DNA of 64,000 nt, taken from assembly GCF_002993325.1 (NCBI RefSeq), contig NZ_PVNO01000022.1, positions 104,270 through 168,269 on the forward strand. The letters run 5' to 3'. Below the pieces are notes generated by a model. That model was not told the DNA's origin. It saw only the letters and a list, made by a program, of their open reading frames with translations, and ran no database searches. The DNA is from Alteromonas gracilis. GTDB lineage: Bacteria > Pseudomonadota > Gammaproteobacteria > Enterobacterales > Alteromonadaceae. The translations under genes were made by a program, and so were the position numbers. Below are positions 18,068 through 27,924 of this stretch, one piece after another; within the stretch, counting starts at the first letter, position 1, and every line of letters begins with the position of its first letter.

Positions 18068-19909
18068 TTAACTTACACCACCAGAAAATTTCATCACCAT
18101 GGCTTGATTAGTACGATCAATCGCTTTAAATGCGGCTTTTAACTGATGCTTTTCTATCGAAGATAGCATTGATACGGATACTCTGTTGTCCGTAACTTTG
18201 TTTTCTAACTGATGACGCCAGCGCAAACGATTTAAGAATAGCCAGATATCTCTGAGGTTAGCCGCATCTCGCTTAGAAAGCTGAGAGCTTGAAGAAAGCG
18301 CGTCTAAGCGAGCGAGTGTATTGGGAAGCAATATACCATCTGCAAGCGCATAAATACGGGCAATATTATTAATAAGTGCAACTGCTCGAGTTTTAAGATC
18401 GATAACGTCTTTTTCCTTTCGCTTGTCGTTTTTAGCTTTTTCATAAATAAACTTTTGAAACATCGATAAAGGAACCGATATTTCATTACTGTGCCTGGCT
18501 AAGGCCGCTAGAAACATATTCTGCTGCATTAAAGGTGCTCTGCGCTTTTGTAGCTGCTTGAATAAACTAACATCACCTGCGGCACATCGAACATCAAGGA
18601 AGATATTAAAATGCATAATGGCATCTTTTGTCGGTGCGTTAACCCATTGTTTCGCCTCTTCCACCGCCTCATCTAACGACAAGCGAAGCTTTGGATTACT
18701 AGCCATAATATTGCCATCGCATAATTTTATTCCGCACTTCGCAAGCCCATTGCAAACATACTCAGCCATAGCTGCAAAGTAGTCTGCTTGCGACTCTGTG
18801 GGGCGATTTGCGAGCAACAGTCCATTGTCTTGATCAGACCCCATAGTCTGGTCTTCCCGTGCTTGGGAACCATATACCAGCCAAGAAAACATCATTGGGG
18901 CTTTGCCGTTGTCTTGTTGAAAGAAACCGATCAACTTTCTGGTCATGATGTCTGTCGCCTGGGACAAAATCTTTCCCGCTATGTCGTAATCACCCGCTTT
19001 TTTTGCATGCGCCGAAAAATAATGAGGAAGCTGCCAAGATAAACGGGTTAATTCATATAAATTCTCTGCTTTGCTCAGTTCGCCGATAATAAAAAGAACG
19101 TTTCCTCGTTGATGCCGAATAATGTCGCTCGCTGTCACCATTCCTAATGGCACAAGCGATTGATGATCAATCACGGGCAAATGATGAATATTTCGTTCGG
19201 TCATTAACGCTAACGCATCAAATAATGTTCTATTTCCCATTATTTGGGCAGGGTTGGACGTCATTATGTGGTCAACCGACAACGCTGTATCTAACGACTT
19301 AGCAACCACTCGTGATCTAAGGTCCCGGTCGGTCACAATGCCGATAAGTTTGTCTTCTTTAGTCACCAGTAAGGATGAAACTTTCTGCTCTGTCATCAGC
19401 TGAGCAGCCGCTGAAATTGAGGTGTTTTCTTCTACCGAAACGGGCGACTTTTCGATGACACCTGAAAGGCCCTTATACAACCACATGGAATTGGTGTCAG
19501 ATATCGCATGATTTTGCAGAGCATTATTTCGAAGCCCATCAAAGAAATTACGTATCGCGGTATCGTTAAACAGTGGCTCGATCACAGAAGCATCGAAACA
19601 ATAAACCAACCCCGGACTATCCACACTAACGGTTAAAGGAAATGGACGTTTTTCCATGATGCTCGAATAGCCGAAGTAGTCCCCTTCGCTTAAATGTCGT
19701 AAGGGTGCATCTGAGTCTTGTACAGAGAATTGACCGCTTTGAATTAAGAAAAGCGACGGAGCCCCTTGGTGAAGTTCACCAACATTGTCAGCCGTCACGT
19801 AAATTAAATCCGCGTGTTTAACTAATTGAAGCTTCTGTTCGCTATCGAGCTTATCAAACGGCGCCGACGTATCCAGAAAATCTTCTACTTGTTTAGCCAT
19901 TGCAGTCAT
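18068..19909 (-). CDS. cNMP-binding/CBS/DUF294 putative nucleotidyltransferase
   Basis: A 613-residue cytosolic protein. It has an N-terminal cyclic-nucleotide-binding-like domain (LFLIQSGQFSVQDSDAPLRHLSEGDYFGYSSIM), a CBS pair (about residues 160-285; TDRDLRSRV and LPVIDHQSLVPLGMVTASDIIRH), then a DUF294 nucleotidyltransferase domain with the YGSQAREDQTMGSDQDNGLLL motif (GS...DxD), and a C-terminal helical domain. Start chosen at the ATG at 19909, just before the conserved domain; the frame is open to 20011. The domain set resembles GlnD-type regulation. In vibrios and Shewanella a homologue sits beside the acetate symporter, as here, suggesting control of acetate uptake or use (inference). 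Confidence 0.85.
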   Translation of the reverse strand: MTAMAKQVEDFLDTSAPFDKLDSEQKLQLVKHADLIYVTADNVGELHQGAPSLFLIQSGQFSVQDSDAPLRHLSEGDYFGYSSIMEKRPFPLTVSVDSPGLVYCFDASVIEPLFNDTAIRNFFDGLRNNALQNHAISDTNSMWLYKGLSGVIEKSPVSVEENTSISAAAQLMTEQKVSSLLVTKEDKLIGIVTDRDLRSRVVAKSLDTALSVDHIMTSNPAQIMGNRTLFDALALMTERNIHHLPVIDHQSLVPLGMVTASDIIRHQRGNVLFIIGELSKAENLYELTRLSWQLPHYFSAHAKKAGDYDIAGKILSQATDIMTRKLIGFFQQDNGKAPMMFSWLVYGSQAREDQTMGSDQDNGLLLANRPTESQADYFAAMAEYVCNGLAKCGIKLCDGNIMASNPKLRLSLDEAVEEAKQWVNAPTKDAIMHFNIFLDVRCAAGDVSLFKQLQKRRAPLMQQNMFLAALARHSNEISVPLSMFQKFIYEKAKNDKRKEKDVIDLKTRAVALINNIARIYALADGILLPNTLARLDALSSSSQLSKRDAANLRDIWLFLNRLRWRHQLENKVTDNRVSVSMLSSIEKHQLKAAFKAIDRTNQAMVMKFSGGVS

Positions 19910-20011
19910 AGAAATCGTCCAGTGATAGGGTTTGTTCGCCTTTGTTTCGTAAATTTTAGCCCACATACGCAGCAAAGATGATCTCGCCCCAAAAATAAAA
20001 GAAAGAGCCAA

Positions 20012-20053
20012 AAGAAAAAACCAACCTATTCACTTTCGCCAATAGGTTGGTTT
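20012..20053 (-). terminator. Terminator after the acetate-type symporter gene
   Basis: AACCAACCTATT (20020-20031) pairs perfectly with AATAGGTTGGTT (20042-20053). On the minus strand it is followed by a T-rich run. It separates the symporter from the DUF294/exonuclease pair, which may therefore be reached by readthrough or use its own promoter. Confidence 0.88.
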
Positions 20054-20088
20054 CGATTTGCTATCGCCTAACGTTAGGCTGTGTCAAA

Positions 20089-21795
20089 CTAGTGAGCTGA
20101 TGCCTCACCCGCGCCTTTTGGATAGCGGATGCTTTCTACTAGCTCTTGAATTTCTTCAGGCGCTTCATCGGTAGCCTTGAACACTAGGAAAGCTACAATG
20201 AAGTTAACCATCATACCTAACGTACCAATACCTTCCGGTGAAATACCGAACCACCAGTTGTCAGGAGTATTCGCTGCTGGGTTTACAAACTTGAAGTAAA
20301 TGATGTAAGCCGCAGTGAACGCTATACCTGAAATCATCCCGGCAATGGCACCTTTATCGTTCATGCGCTTGCTAAAGATACCCATGATGATTGCTGGGAA
20401 GAAGCTTGATGCCGCCAAGCCGAAGGCAAAGGCTACCACCTGTGCAACAAAGCCGGGCGGATTGATACCGAAGTAGCCTGCGATAACAATGGCAACCCCC
20501 GCCGCAAGACGTGCGTACATAAGCTCAGCTTTATCGGTAATATTTGGCATAAAGTTTCGTTTCAACAGATCGTGAGACACAGATGTTGAGATAACTAACA
20601 ATAAGCCCGCAGAGGTAGACAAGGCTGCTGCCACACCACCCGCTGCCACGAGTGCAATTACCCAAGCTGGTAAGTTTGCAATTTCGGGGTTAGCCAATAC
20701 CATGATGTCGCGGTCAACTTTCATTTCGTTGCGCTCATCACCCGAATAGAACATCTTACCGTCGCCATTTTTATCTTCAAAAACGATAAGGCCCGTTTGT
20801 TCCCAATTCTTAATCCAAGATGGCGCTTCTTCATAGCTGGTACCTGTCATCTCTGGACCATTGATGGTTTCAATCATATTAACGCGAGCAAATGCGGCAA
20901 GCGAAGGCGCTGTTGTATATAAGATTGCAATGAACGCTAGTGCATAACCTGCAGATTTACGCGCATCATGTACCTTAGGTACGGTAAAGAAACGAACAAT
21001 TACGTGAGGAAGACCCGCAGTACCTACCATAAGCGCAAAGGTAATGAAGAATACGTCGATAGTACTTTTGGTGCCCGATGTGTATTCGTTAAACCCAAGT
21101 TCGACGGATAAGTTATCAAGTTTTTGCAGCATGTGCATCCCCGAGCCATCGGCAAGCGTTGCTCCAAAGCCAGTTTGCGGCAGGATGTGACCTGTAACCA
21201 TCATTGAAATAAATACCGCTGGTACGATATAGGCAAAGATCATTACGCAATACTGCGCTACCTGTGTATAGGTAATACCTTTCATGCCACCTAATACGGT
21301 GTAGAAGAACACAATTACCATACCGATGACTACGCCCGTTACAATATCAACTTCTAAGAATCGGCTGAATACTACGCCCACGCCACGCATCTGGCCGGCG
21401 ACATAGGTGAAGCAAACAAAAATTGCACAGAATACGGCAACCGTACGTGCAGTTTGAGAGTAGTAACGATCGCCGATAAAATCAGGCACTGTGAATTTGC
21501 CGAATTTACGCAGGTAAGGCGCTAAACACAAGGCTAACAATACGTAACCGCCTGTCCACCCCATTAGGTAAACCGCACCGTCATACCCCATAAAAGAAAT
21601 GAGACCTGCCATCGAAATAAACGATGCAGCCGACATCCAGTCTGCCGCAGTAGCCATACCATTCATGACCGGAGGCACACCGCCACCCGCTACGTAGAAG
21701 TCATTGGTTGACCCTGCACGAGCCCAAATTGCAATTGCGATATATAGCGCAAACGATCCGCCAACGATAATAAACGTTAATGTTTGAACGTCCAT
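20089..21795 (-). CDS. actP: Sodium:solute symporter, acetate-permease type (VC_2705 family)
   Basis: A 568-residue protein with about 13 hydrophobic helices of the SSS fold. Visible SSS features include NGMATAADWMSAASFISMAGLISFMGYDG (residues 44-72), the GGMKGITYTQVAQYCVM segment, and GGVAAALSTSAGLLLVISTSVSHDLLKR. An insertion of about 50 residues (ENKNGDGKMFYSGDERNE-like, near 330-375) is typical of the VC_2705 subgroup. It takes up acetate or other short carboxylates with sodium (family knowledge). Its small DUF4212 partner lies three bases upstream, and crbS is divergent. Confidence 0.92.
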   Translation of the reverse strand: MDVQTLTFIIVGGSFALYIAIAIWARAGSTNDFYVAGGGVPPVMNGMATAADWMSAASFISMAGLISFMGYDGAVYLMGWTGGYVLLALCLAPYLRKFGKFTVPDFIGDRYYSQTARTVAVFCAIFVCFTYVAGQMRGVGVVFSRFLEVDIVTGVVIGMVIVFFYTVLGGMKGITYTQVAQYCVMIFAYIVPAVFISMMVTGHILPQTGFGATLADGSGMHMLQKLDNLSVELGFNEYTSGTKSTIDVFFITFALMVGTAGLPHVIVRFFTVPKVHDARKSAGYALAFIAILYTTAPSLAAFARVNMIETINGPEMTGTSYEEAPSWIKNWEQTGLIVFEDKNGDGKMFYSGDERNEMKVDRDIMVLANPEIANLPAWVIALVAAGGVAAALSTSAGLLLVISTSVSHDLLKRNFMPNITDKAELMYARLAAGVAIVIAGYFGINPPGFVAQVVAFAFGLAASSFFPAIIMGIFSKRMNDKGAIAGMISGIAFTAAYIIYFKFVNPAANTPDNWWFGISPEGIGTLGMMVNFIVAFLVFKATDEAPEEIQELVESIRYPKGAGEASAH

Positions 21796-21798
21796 GAT

Positions 21799-22065
21799 TT
21801 ACTCCTCATCTACGCCGTAGCGTTTATCCATGGCGTTCATCTTCGCCATATAGACAAAGATCAATGCAACAAATACATAAATTGAGCCCTGTTGTGCAAA
21901 CCAGAAGCCTAATTTAAAGCCAAAAAATTGGATTTCATTTAAGATATCGACAAAAATAATGCCGGCGCCGAATGATACGATAAACCAAACGACTAACAGC
22001 TTAGCGAGTAGAGCGAGGTTTTCGCTCCAATACGCTTTCTTGTCCTCTTCGTTTCTAAATGCCAT
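21799..22065 (-). CDS. DUF4212 small subunit of sodium/substrate symporter
   Basis: An 88-residue membrane protein with two helices. The family signature is strong: AYWSENLALLAKLLVVWFIVSFG, then FFGFKLGFWFAQQGSIYVFVALIFVYMAKMNAMDKRYGVDEE. It is found almost always next to VC_2705-type symporters and is needed for the pair to work as a unit (family knowledge). Its stop is three bases before the symporter ATG. Promoter must lie in the 256-base spacer shared with crbS. Confidence 0.93.
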   Translation of the reverse strand: MAFRNEEDKKAYWSENLALLAKLLVVWFIVSFGAGIIFVDILNEIQFFGFKLGFWFAQQGSIYVFVALIFVYMAKMNAMDKRYGVDEE

Positions 22066-22241
22066 TGTTTCACCCTCACATCAGGTTAATTGATTGTTAT
22101 GTTTTTACATATTCCTAACGCCCGGCTTTGTTAACGTTATTGCTGCTAAAATGGCAATTTTCTAAAAACAATCACCAGCAGCAAAGTCAAGCACTTAGGA
22201 GCTTGCGTATTACTCTAGACCTGGAAGGTGAAATTCAAAAT

Positions 22242-22270
22242 GAGACCATGGTCGTAGGTAGACTATGGTC
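22242..22270. promoter_or_regulatory. Candidate CrbR sites between symporter operon and crbS
   Basis: GACCATGGTC (22244-22253) and GACTATGGTC (22261-22270) are direct copies 17 bp apart, 52-80 bases before the crbS start. AAAATGAGAC precedes the first copy and also precedes a copy before acs (33106-33115). Assignment to CrbR is inference from gene content. Confidence 0.5.
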
Positions 22271-22321
22271 GAAATGATTATAATAACAACACAGTTGTTA
22301 AAACCTCGTTAAAGGAATCTT

Positions 22322-25300
22322 ATGGTTTTTGGTTGGGTCACACTTGCTGTTTTATATCTCTTCTTGCTTTTTTCACTAGCAAGCTGGGGAGAAAAAAATT
22401 CGCCCACCGCGCGAGCGCTGACGTCTCACCCTGCGATTTATTCGTTAGCTCTTGCCATCTACTGTACCGCGTGGACATTCTTTGGCATGGTGGGCCAAGC
22501 AAGCAGAGACACATGGATTTATCTTCCGATCATGCTGGGGCCTATCCTGGTTTACGTGTTAGGTTACAAGTTTATTTATAAACTTACGTTCGTTAGCAAA
22601 AAGCAGCACATTACCACCATTTCTGATTTTATCGCCTCGCGCTACGGTAAACGTCAGACTGTTGCGCTAGTTGTTACACTTATCGCGCTACTTGCCACTA
22701 TTCCTTACATTGCACTTCAATTGAAAGCCGTAGGCGCCACCTTCCAATTGCTGACACAACAACCTAACAGCAACGGCATCATTATTGCCGCAACGGGCTT
22801 TATCGCAGCCTTCGCCATTTATTTTGGTACACGGCAAACTGATGTAACGGAATACCGCCGTGGTTTAATGTTGGCCATTGCTTTTGAATCGACAATAAAA
22901 TTACTGGCATTGGTTCTTGTTGCCATTGTTGGTTACAGCGCGTGGAAACGCACTCAAACTGGGCCATTTTTTGAAAGCTTCACTAACGAAATCGCGTTAG
23001 CCCAATTTGGTTCGTTTAGCTTTATCGCACAGACCATCATGGCAGCAGCAGCTATTGTCTGCTTGCCAAGACAATTTCACGTGGCAATCATTGATAACTT
23101 AAGCTTAGGGCACCTACGAACCGCACGCTGGCTCTTTCCCTTATACCTTGCGGTGATTTCCGCAGTAATCCCTATCATTGCTATTGCCGGTAAATCAATA
23201 TTTGCAGGACAAGGCATAGAGCCCGACTCTTATGTGTTGTCATTGGCAATGTTTTCAGAATCAGCCCTGCTCCAAGTTATTGTATTTGTAGGCGGCCTTT
23301 CTGCAGCAACGGCCATGATCATCGTAGCAACACTAACCCTTAGTACTATGCTGACCAACGATGTCATCCTTCCTCGCATTTTGGCGTTCACGGGAAATAC
23401 CGACGACAAGAAAGACGTATCGAAAAAAATTCGCTTAATTCGGCGGATTGTCATTGCCTTTATTTTGCTGATGGCATTTTTGTACCATCAACAAATGACG
23501 AGCAGTCGCTCTCTTCATTCCATCGGACTAATTGCGTTCTCCCTGGTTATTCAACTGATGCCTGCCATTGTTGGCGGGCTTTACTGGAAGCGGGCTCATG
23601 CACACGGAGTGTATGCTGGTCTGATGGTGGGCTTGGTTATCTGGGTGCTCTGGCTAGTACTTCCTATTGTGAGTGAACAAGTCTCCCAGCTGGAACAAAA
23701 TGAGCTAATTAGCCAAGGGGCAATGATTAGCTTAGCGGCAAATAGTTTTGTTTATATTCTTTTTTCACATTTCGCGCCTCAGCGTCTTATCGACCGCATA
23801 CAGGCCGAAGCCTTTGTTTCTCCGGCCATCTCTGGCAACAATACCGTAAAAACGCAAACTATTAGTGTCACCGTATCCGACCTTGTCACCCTACTTTCAA
23901 CCTTTATGGGTACAGGTCGTTGTAAACAACTGCTTGGACAATACCAGCAGTTAAATCACTGCAATCTCGACCACGACAGTACTCCTGACGAGTCATTTTT
24001 ATCTTTTTGTGAGCGGGCTCTCGGTGGAGTGATAGGCGCATCGAGCGCTAAAGTACTGCTAGACAGTGCATTGCGTGGTAAAAAAATGGATTTTACAGAA
24101 GTTATTAACTTCTTTGACGATACCACTCAGGCCATGCAATTTAACATGACCGCGCTATTAACTTCGCTTGAGAATATGGATCAAGGCATTAGCGTTGTAG
24201 ATAAGCACCTCAATCTGGTGGCTTGGAATAAACGATACGCGAACCTTTATCCCTACCCTGATAACCTGCTGGCTGTCGGTACGCCTATCGAAAAACTCAT
24301 ACGATACAATGCATCTCAGGGAGAGTTTGGTACCGATAATGTCGATGGAGAAGTGGAAAAGCGCCTTAGCCATCTAAGGTCAGGCATGCCCCACCGCTTT
24401 ACTCGCCAGCGTAAAGACGGTCGCGTTATCGAAATGGTAGGCAACCCTTTACCCGGGGGAGGCTTTGTAACAAGCTTCAACGATATAACCGGCCACGTAG
24501 AAATTCAGCAGGCACTTGAAGAATCGAATATTGACCTTGAGGCCAGAATTAAAAAACGTACTGAAGAAGTGCATTCAATAAACGCCGAACTGCGTCTTGA
24601 AATTGAACGACGCTCAGAAGCTGAGAAGGAACTAATAAGAGCGCGAAAAGCAGCTGAAGACGCTAATGCAAGTAAAACCCGCTTTCTTGCTCTGGCCAGT
24701 CACGATGTACTGCAACCGCTAAACGCTGCCAAGCTTTATGTCAGCGCTCTAGAAGAACAAGAACTTTCAGAGTCAGCCCACGCTATTATTCAAAAGTTGG
24801 GGCATAGCGTAACCTCTAGCGAAACCCTTATTGGCACACTGTTAGATATTGCACGCTTAGACCAGGGTGAAATGAAACCTGACTTTGAGTCTATCGATGT
24901 TCGCACTCTTCTTTCTCCTCTCGTGGACGAAATGGCCATGAGAGCAAAAGAAAAAGGGCTGGGGTTCAAAGCCATTATACGCTCATGCTGGGTCAGAGCA
25001 GATAAGACTTATCTTTACCGAATTACGCAAAACTTGCTTTCAAATGCTGTGAAATATACAGAAAGTGGAAGAGTATTATTTGTCGTCAAACCGATTGGCA
25101 ATACCGTTCATTTCAAAATACTCGACACTGGAATTGGTATATCCAACGATAAAAAAGACAGTATTTTCGGCGACTTTTTCCGCGCTAACGAGAGCAAAGA
25201 ACACGGCATTGGGCTCGGGTTAGGCGTAGTACGCCGGTTAAGTTTACAGCTAGATAGCGACATACAAGTAAGGTCGCAAATAGGTAAAGGCAGTTGCTTT

Positions 25301-25765
25301 ACGTTTTCTCTTGCGAAAGCCGAATCTAAAGTAGTGTCGAGCGAAACAAGCAAGCCCCGCTCCACGACATTTACCGGCATGGATGTTCTTTGTGTGGACG
25401 ACCAAAGGGAAAACCTGGACGCGATGCAAACGCTATTACAAAAATGGGGAATTAATGTTGTGCTAGCAAATAATTGGGATGATGCCCTTAAAATATGTGA
25501 AACCATTCAGCCCCAAATTCTTCTAATGGATTACCAACTCAGTCACGATAGTGAGAAAAATGGGCTAGCACTTATCGAAGAGATTAGACATCGGTTAAAT
25601 GTAGTAATGCCTGCGGCGTTAATCACAGCAACACCAGATGAAAGCTTGGTAACCCAATGCAAAGCACAGGGAGTTAATTTTTTAGCTAAACCCCTTAAAC
25701 CGGCAAAACTACGGGCTCTGCTTCAAAGTATGACCCGCTATATCAGAGAAGCAAAAAACGTGTAG
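22322..25765 (+). CDS. crbS: CrbS-like hybrid histidine kinase with sodium:solute symporter domain
   Basis: An 1147-residue protein. Residues 1 to about 490 form an SSS transporter-like membrane domain (TDVTEYRRGLMLAIAFESTIKL; CLPRQFHVAIIDN). A PAS domain (about 620-740: NMDQGISVVDKHLNLVAWNKRY), a coiled coil, a HisKA/HATPase core (His794 in LALASHDVLQPLNA; DTGIGIS; GIGLGLGVVRR) and a C-terminal REC domain (Asp1070 in ILLMDYQLSHD) follow. This order is that of CrbS, which with CrbR activates acs in Vibrio, Shewanella and Pseudomonas. It is divergent from the acetate-type symporter, and crbR-acs lie 5 kb away. The phospho-acceptor residues look intact. Confidence 0.92.
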   Translation: MVFGWVTLAVLYLFLLFSLASWGEKNSPTARALTSHPAIYSLALAIYCTAWTFFGMVGQASRDTWIYLPIMLGPILVYVLGYKFIYKLTFVSKKQHITTISDFIASRYGKRQTVALVVTLIALLATIPYIALQLKAVGATFQLLTQQPNSNGIIIAATGFIAAFAIYFGTRQTDVTEYRRGLMLAIAFESTIKLLALVLVAIVGYSAWKRTQTGPFFESFTNEIALAQFGSFSFIAQTIMAAAAIVCLPRQFHVAIIDNLSLGHLRTARWLFPLYLAVISAVIPIIAIAGKSIFAGQGIEPDSYVLSLAMFSESALLQVIVFVGGLSAATAMIIVATLTLSTMLTNDVILPRILAFTGNTDDKKDVSKKIRLIRRIVIAFILLMAFLYHQQMTSSRSLHSIGLIAFSLVIQLMPAIVGGLYWKRAHAHGVYAGLMVGLVIWVLWLVLPIVSEQVSQLEQNELISQGAMISLAANSFVYILFSHFAPQRLIDRIQAEAFVSPAISGNNTVKTQTISVTVSDLVTLLSTFMGTGRCKQLLGQYQQLNHCNLDHDSTPDESFLSFCERALGGVIGASSAKVLLDSALRGKKMDFTEVINFFDDTTQAMQFNMTALLTSLENMDQGISVVDKHLNLVAWNKRYANLYPYPDNLLAVGTPIEKLIRYNASQGEFGTDNVDGEVEKRLSHLRSGMPHRFTRQRKDGRVIEMVGNPLPGGGFVTSFNDITGHVEIQQALEESNIDLEARIKKRTEEVHSINAELRLEIERRSEAEKELIRARKAAEDANASKTRFLALASHDVLQPLNAAKLYVSALEEQELSESAHAIIQKLGHSVTSSETLIGTLLDIARLDQGEMKPDFESIDVRTLLSPLVDEMAMRAKEKGLGFKAIIRSCWVRADKTYLYRITQNLLSNAVKYTESGRVLFVVKPIGNTVHFKILDTGIGISNDKKDSIFGDFFRANESKEHGIGLGLGVVRRLSLQLDSDIQVRSQIGKGSCFTFSLAKAESKVVSSETSKPRSTTFTGMDVLCVDDQRENLDAMQTLLQKWGINVVLANNWDDALKICETIQPQILLMDYQLSHDSEKNGLALIEEIRHRLNVVMPAALITATPDESLVTQCKAQGVNFLAKPLKPAKLRALLQSMTRYIREAKNV

Positions 25766-25811
25766 TTCTGCCTTGTTACGCTAACTTTCTATTAGGAAAG
25801 CCCTAAACCGA

Positions 25812-26435
25812 CTATAGCAACTCTTCATGAGGCTTGCTGTCGTCGGTTTTCGTAACGGGTGACTCAACATTCGATTTAGCCACCACTTTTCCCATTGCAC
25901 CCCATTTTTGTTTAGGGTTGAGTAACACAGGTCGGGTTAGAATTAAATTGTTGGGGTACATCAACGTTTCGCGGTCAGCGGTAACTAATCGGGTGCTGAA
26001 CGGCCCTAAATCGGCGATTACGCCCTCAATATAGTTATCGCCATCGAGAATACGCACATAGTTGCCTCTGCGATAGGCAACGTTAGTTAGTAAAATGAAA
26101 TACGCAGTGATATTGCTGATAAGCGACCAGCTTGCAAAGAGTGCGACGCCTGTTACCGTAATAATAGACGTTGAGAGCACCAGTAAACCTGAGAAATCAA
26201 TGCCCCATGCAAGCAGCAACAGTGCAACAGTAACAGTCGCTACAATCACGCGTGCGGCGAACAGCCCCTTGAGCGCGCTACTAGACTTCAGCTTAGATTT
26301 TTCAATATTGGTTTCTAATTTGGGCAGAAGCTTGCGAGACATCGCTAAATAAAATAGTAAAGCCAGACCACTCCACACGACATTTGACTGGTACTGAGTC
26401 AACCACGTCAAAAACGCATGCCACCACTCGTTCAT
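25812..26435 (-). CDS. Small MscS-family mechanosensitive channel protein
   Basis: A 207-residue membrane protein, shorter than MscS (286) because the C-terminal vestibule is reduced. Three hydrophobic helices are visible. The pore helix and beta domain are recognisable in GVALFASWSLISNITAYFILLTNVAYRRGNYVRILDGDNYIEGVIADLGPFSTRLVTADRETLMYPNNLIL. Start: ATG at 26435 with GAGGGG nine bases upstream; a TTG lies one codon earlier. It likely opens a small pore under membrane tension. The convergent 3' end is 46 bases from crbS. The MITE-like element lies upstream of its promoter. Confidence 0.87.
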   Translation of the reverse strand: MNEWWHAFLTWLTQYQSNVVWSGLALLFYLAMSRKLLPKLETNIEKSKLKSSSALKGLFAARVIVATVTVALLLLAWGIDFSGLLVLSTSIITVTGVALFASWSLISNITAYFILLTNVAYRRGNYVRILDGDNYIEGVIADLGPFSTRLVTADRETLMYPNNLILTRPVLLNPKQKWGAMGKVVAKSNVESPVTKTDDSKPHEELL

Positions 26436-26529
26436 CAATTTAACCCCTCTCTTATTTTTACTTATAGCATACTGAAACTTAAGCTTTTTACGACCTAAAG
26501 ACGGTCTTTCAACAATGCTAACGTGACTA

Positions 26530-26794
26530 ATACCAGTCCGTATAGATAATTACCCACTCAGAAGGCGCTGGCAAGTTTCCTAGCGAAGCGTGGGAATGCA
26601 GGAATGGTTGTTCCCTTTCAAATTCCCAGAATGAAGCTAGGAAGCTTGCCAGACCTTCCCGAAGGGCGAGTTTAAAATGTCCGTACTCTTTGTTGTGTCA
26701 CCTTGATGTAGAACCACTATACCTTCGGTAACACGCCGCGATTACGAACATTTTAACGCTCGCTGAGTGGGTAATTATCTATGCGGACTGGTAT
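26530..26794. mobile_element. MITE-like element with 31-bp terminal inverted repeats
   Basis: Left terminus 26531-26561 (begins TACCAGTCCGTATAG) and right terminus 26763-26793 are inverted copies with one mismatch; the symmetry extends one base further on each side. Inside are nested dyads: CTGGCAAGTTTCCTAGC (26568-26584) with GCTAGGAAGCTTGCCAG (about 26635-26651), and a GCGAG-TTTAAAATGT / ACATTTTAACGCTCGC pair. There is no ORF. TA or TAA at both edges may be a target duplication. It is about 265 bp and non-coding, so any movement would need a transposase supplied elsewhere. It sits in the 540-base gap between the MscS-like gene and rimK. Confidence 0.8.
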
Positions 26795-26974
26795 AAAACA
26801 CAAGTTCATGCATTAAAAGCAATCGCCACAACAAGAAATATTCGTAAGACTCTATTTACCACATACATTACTATGCGCGCAAAAATGACTTGTCTAATCT
26901 ATCTTCGCGTTCTAACGTGTTATAGGGCATGTCGACTTAACGACAAATAAAACACAAACTACAGGCTTTTTATA

Positions 26975-27880
26975 ATGCGCATTGCAATACTTTCCAGAAA
27001 TCCTCGTCTTTACTCTACTTCACGCTTAGTCGAAGCTGGACAGGCTCGCGGGCATGAGGTTGACGTCATCGACACCATGCATTGCTACATGGATATCACA
27101 AGTGCGCGACCGTCTGTACGATACCATGGGAAAAAACTTCCTTATTACGACGCCGTTATTCCTCGAATCGGCGCTTCTGTGAGTTTTTACGGCACCTCCG
27201 TCGTGCGTCAGTTTGAAATGATGGGCACTTACAGCCTGAACGAGTCAGTCGCGATTAGTCGCTCACGAGACAAGCTTCGCTCGCTGCAGCTTCTTTCACG
27301 CAAAGGCATTGGAATGCCGAGAACGGGTTTTGCCCACCACCCTGACAAAATTGATGATGTCATCAAAACTGTTGGTGGTGCCCCTGTAGTGATAAAGCTT
27401 CTTGAAGGCACCCAAGGTATCGGCGTTGTACTTGCTGATACACAAAAAGCTGCTGAGTCTATTATTGAAGCCTTTATGGGGCTAAACGCCAGCATATTGG
27501 TACAAGAATTTATAAAAGAAGCGGGCGGCGCAGATATTCGTTGTTTCGTAGTGGGCGGGAAAGTGGTTGCCGCTATGAAACGCCAAGCAGCACCGGGAGA
27601 GTTTCGTTCTAACCTTCATCGCGGTGGACAGGCAAGCTTAGTACGTCTAAGTCCTGCTGAACGCAAAACGGCTGTAGATGCGGCTAAGACCATGGGGCTC
27701 AACTGTTGTGGTGTAGATATCTTGCGGTCAAATAACGGGCCAGTGGTAATGGAAGTAAATTCATCTCCTGGCTTAGAAGGTATCGAGAAAGCAACCAACA
27801 AAGACGTAGCAAGCATGATCATTGAGTTTATCGAAAAAAGCGCTGAGCCCCATAAAACGAAAACCCGTGGCAGAGGCTAG
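26975..27880 (+). CDS. rimK: Ribosomal protein S6--L-glutamate ligase
   Basis: A 301-residue ATP-grasp ligase, as long as E. coli RimK (300). The N-terminal preATP-grasp part is [36 protein letters not shown]-grasp motifs are [23 protein letters not shown] (near residue 130), [28 protein letters not shown], and the metal site [18 protein letters not shown]. It adds glutamates to the C-terminus of ribosomal protein S6. The next two genes (an AstE-like deacylase and a RimB-like protein) follow closely, forming a rim-type operon. Confidence 0.95.
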   Translation: MRIAILSRNPRLYSTSRLVEAGQARGHEVDVIDTMHCYMDITSARPSVRYHGKKLPYYDAVIPRIGASVSFYGTSVVRQFEMMGTYSLNESVAISRSRDKLRSLQLLSRKGIGMPRTGFAHHPDKIDDVIKTVGGAPVVIKLLEGTQGIGVVLADTQKAAESIIEAFMGLNASILVQEFIKEAGGADIRCFVVGGKVVAAMKRQAAPGEFRSNLHRGGQASLVRLSPAERKTAVDAAKTMGLNCCGVDILRSNNGPVVMEVNSSPGLEGIEKATNKDVASMIIEFIEKSAEPHKTKTRGRG

Positions 27881-27924
27881 CCTTTAAACTTTTGCTGTGA
27901 AAAAACAAGATATGGGAAACGTTA

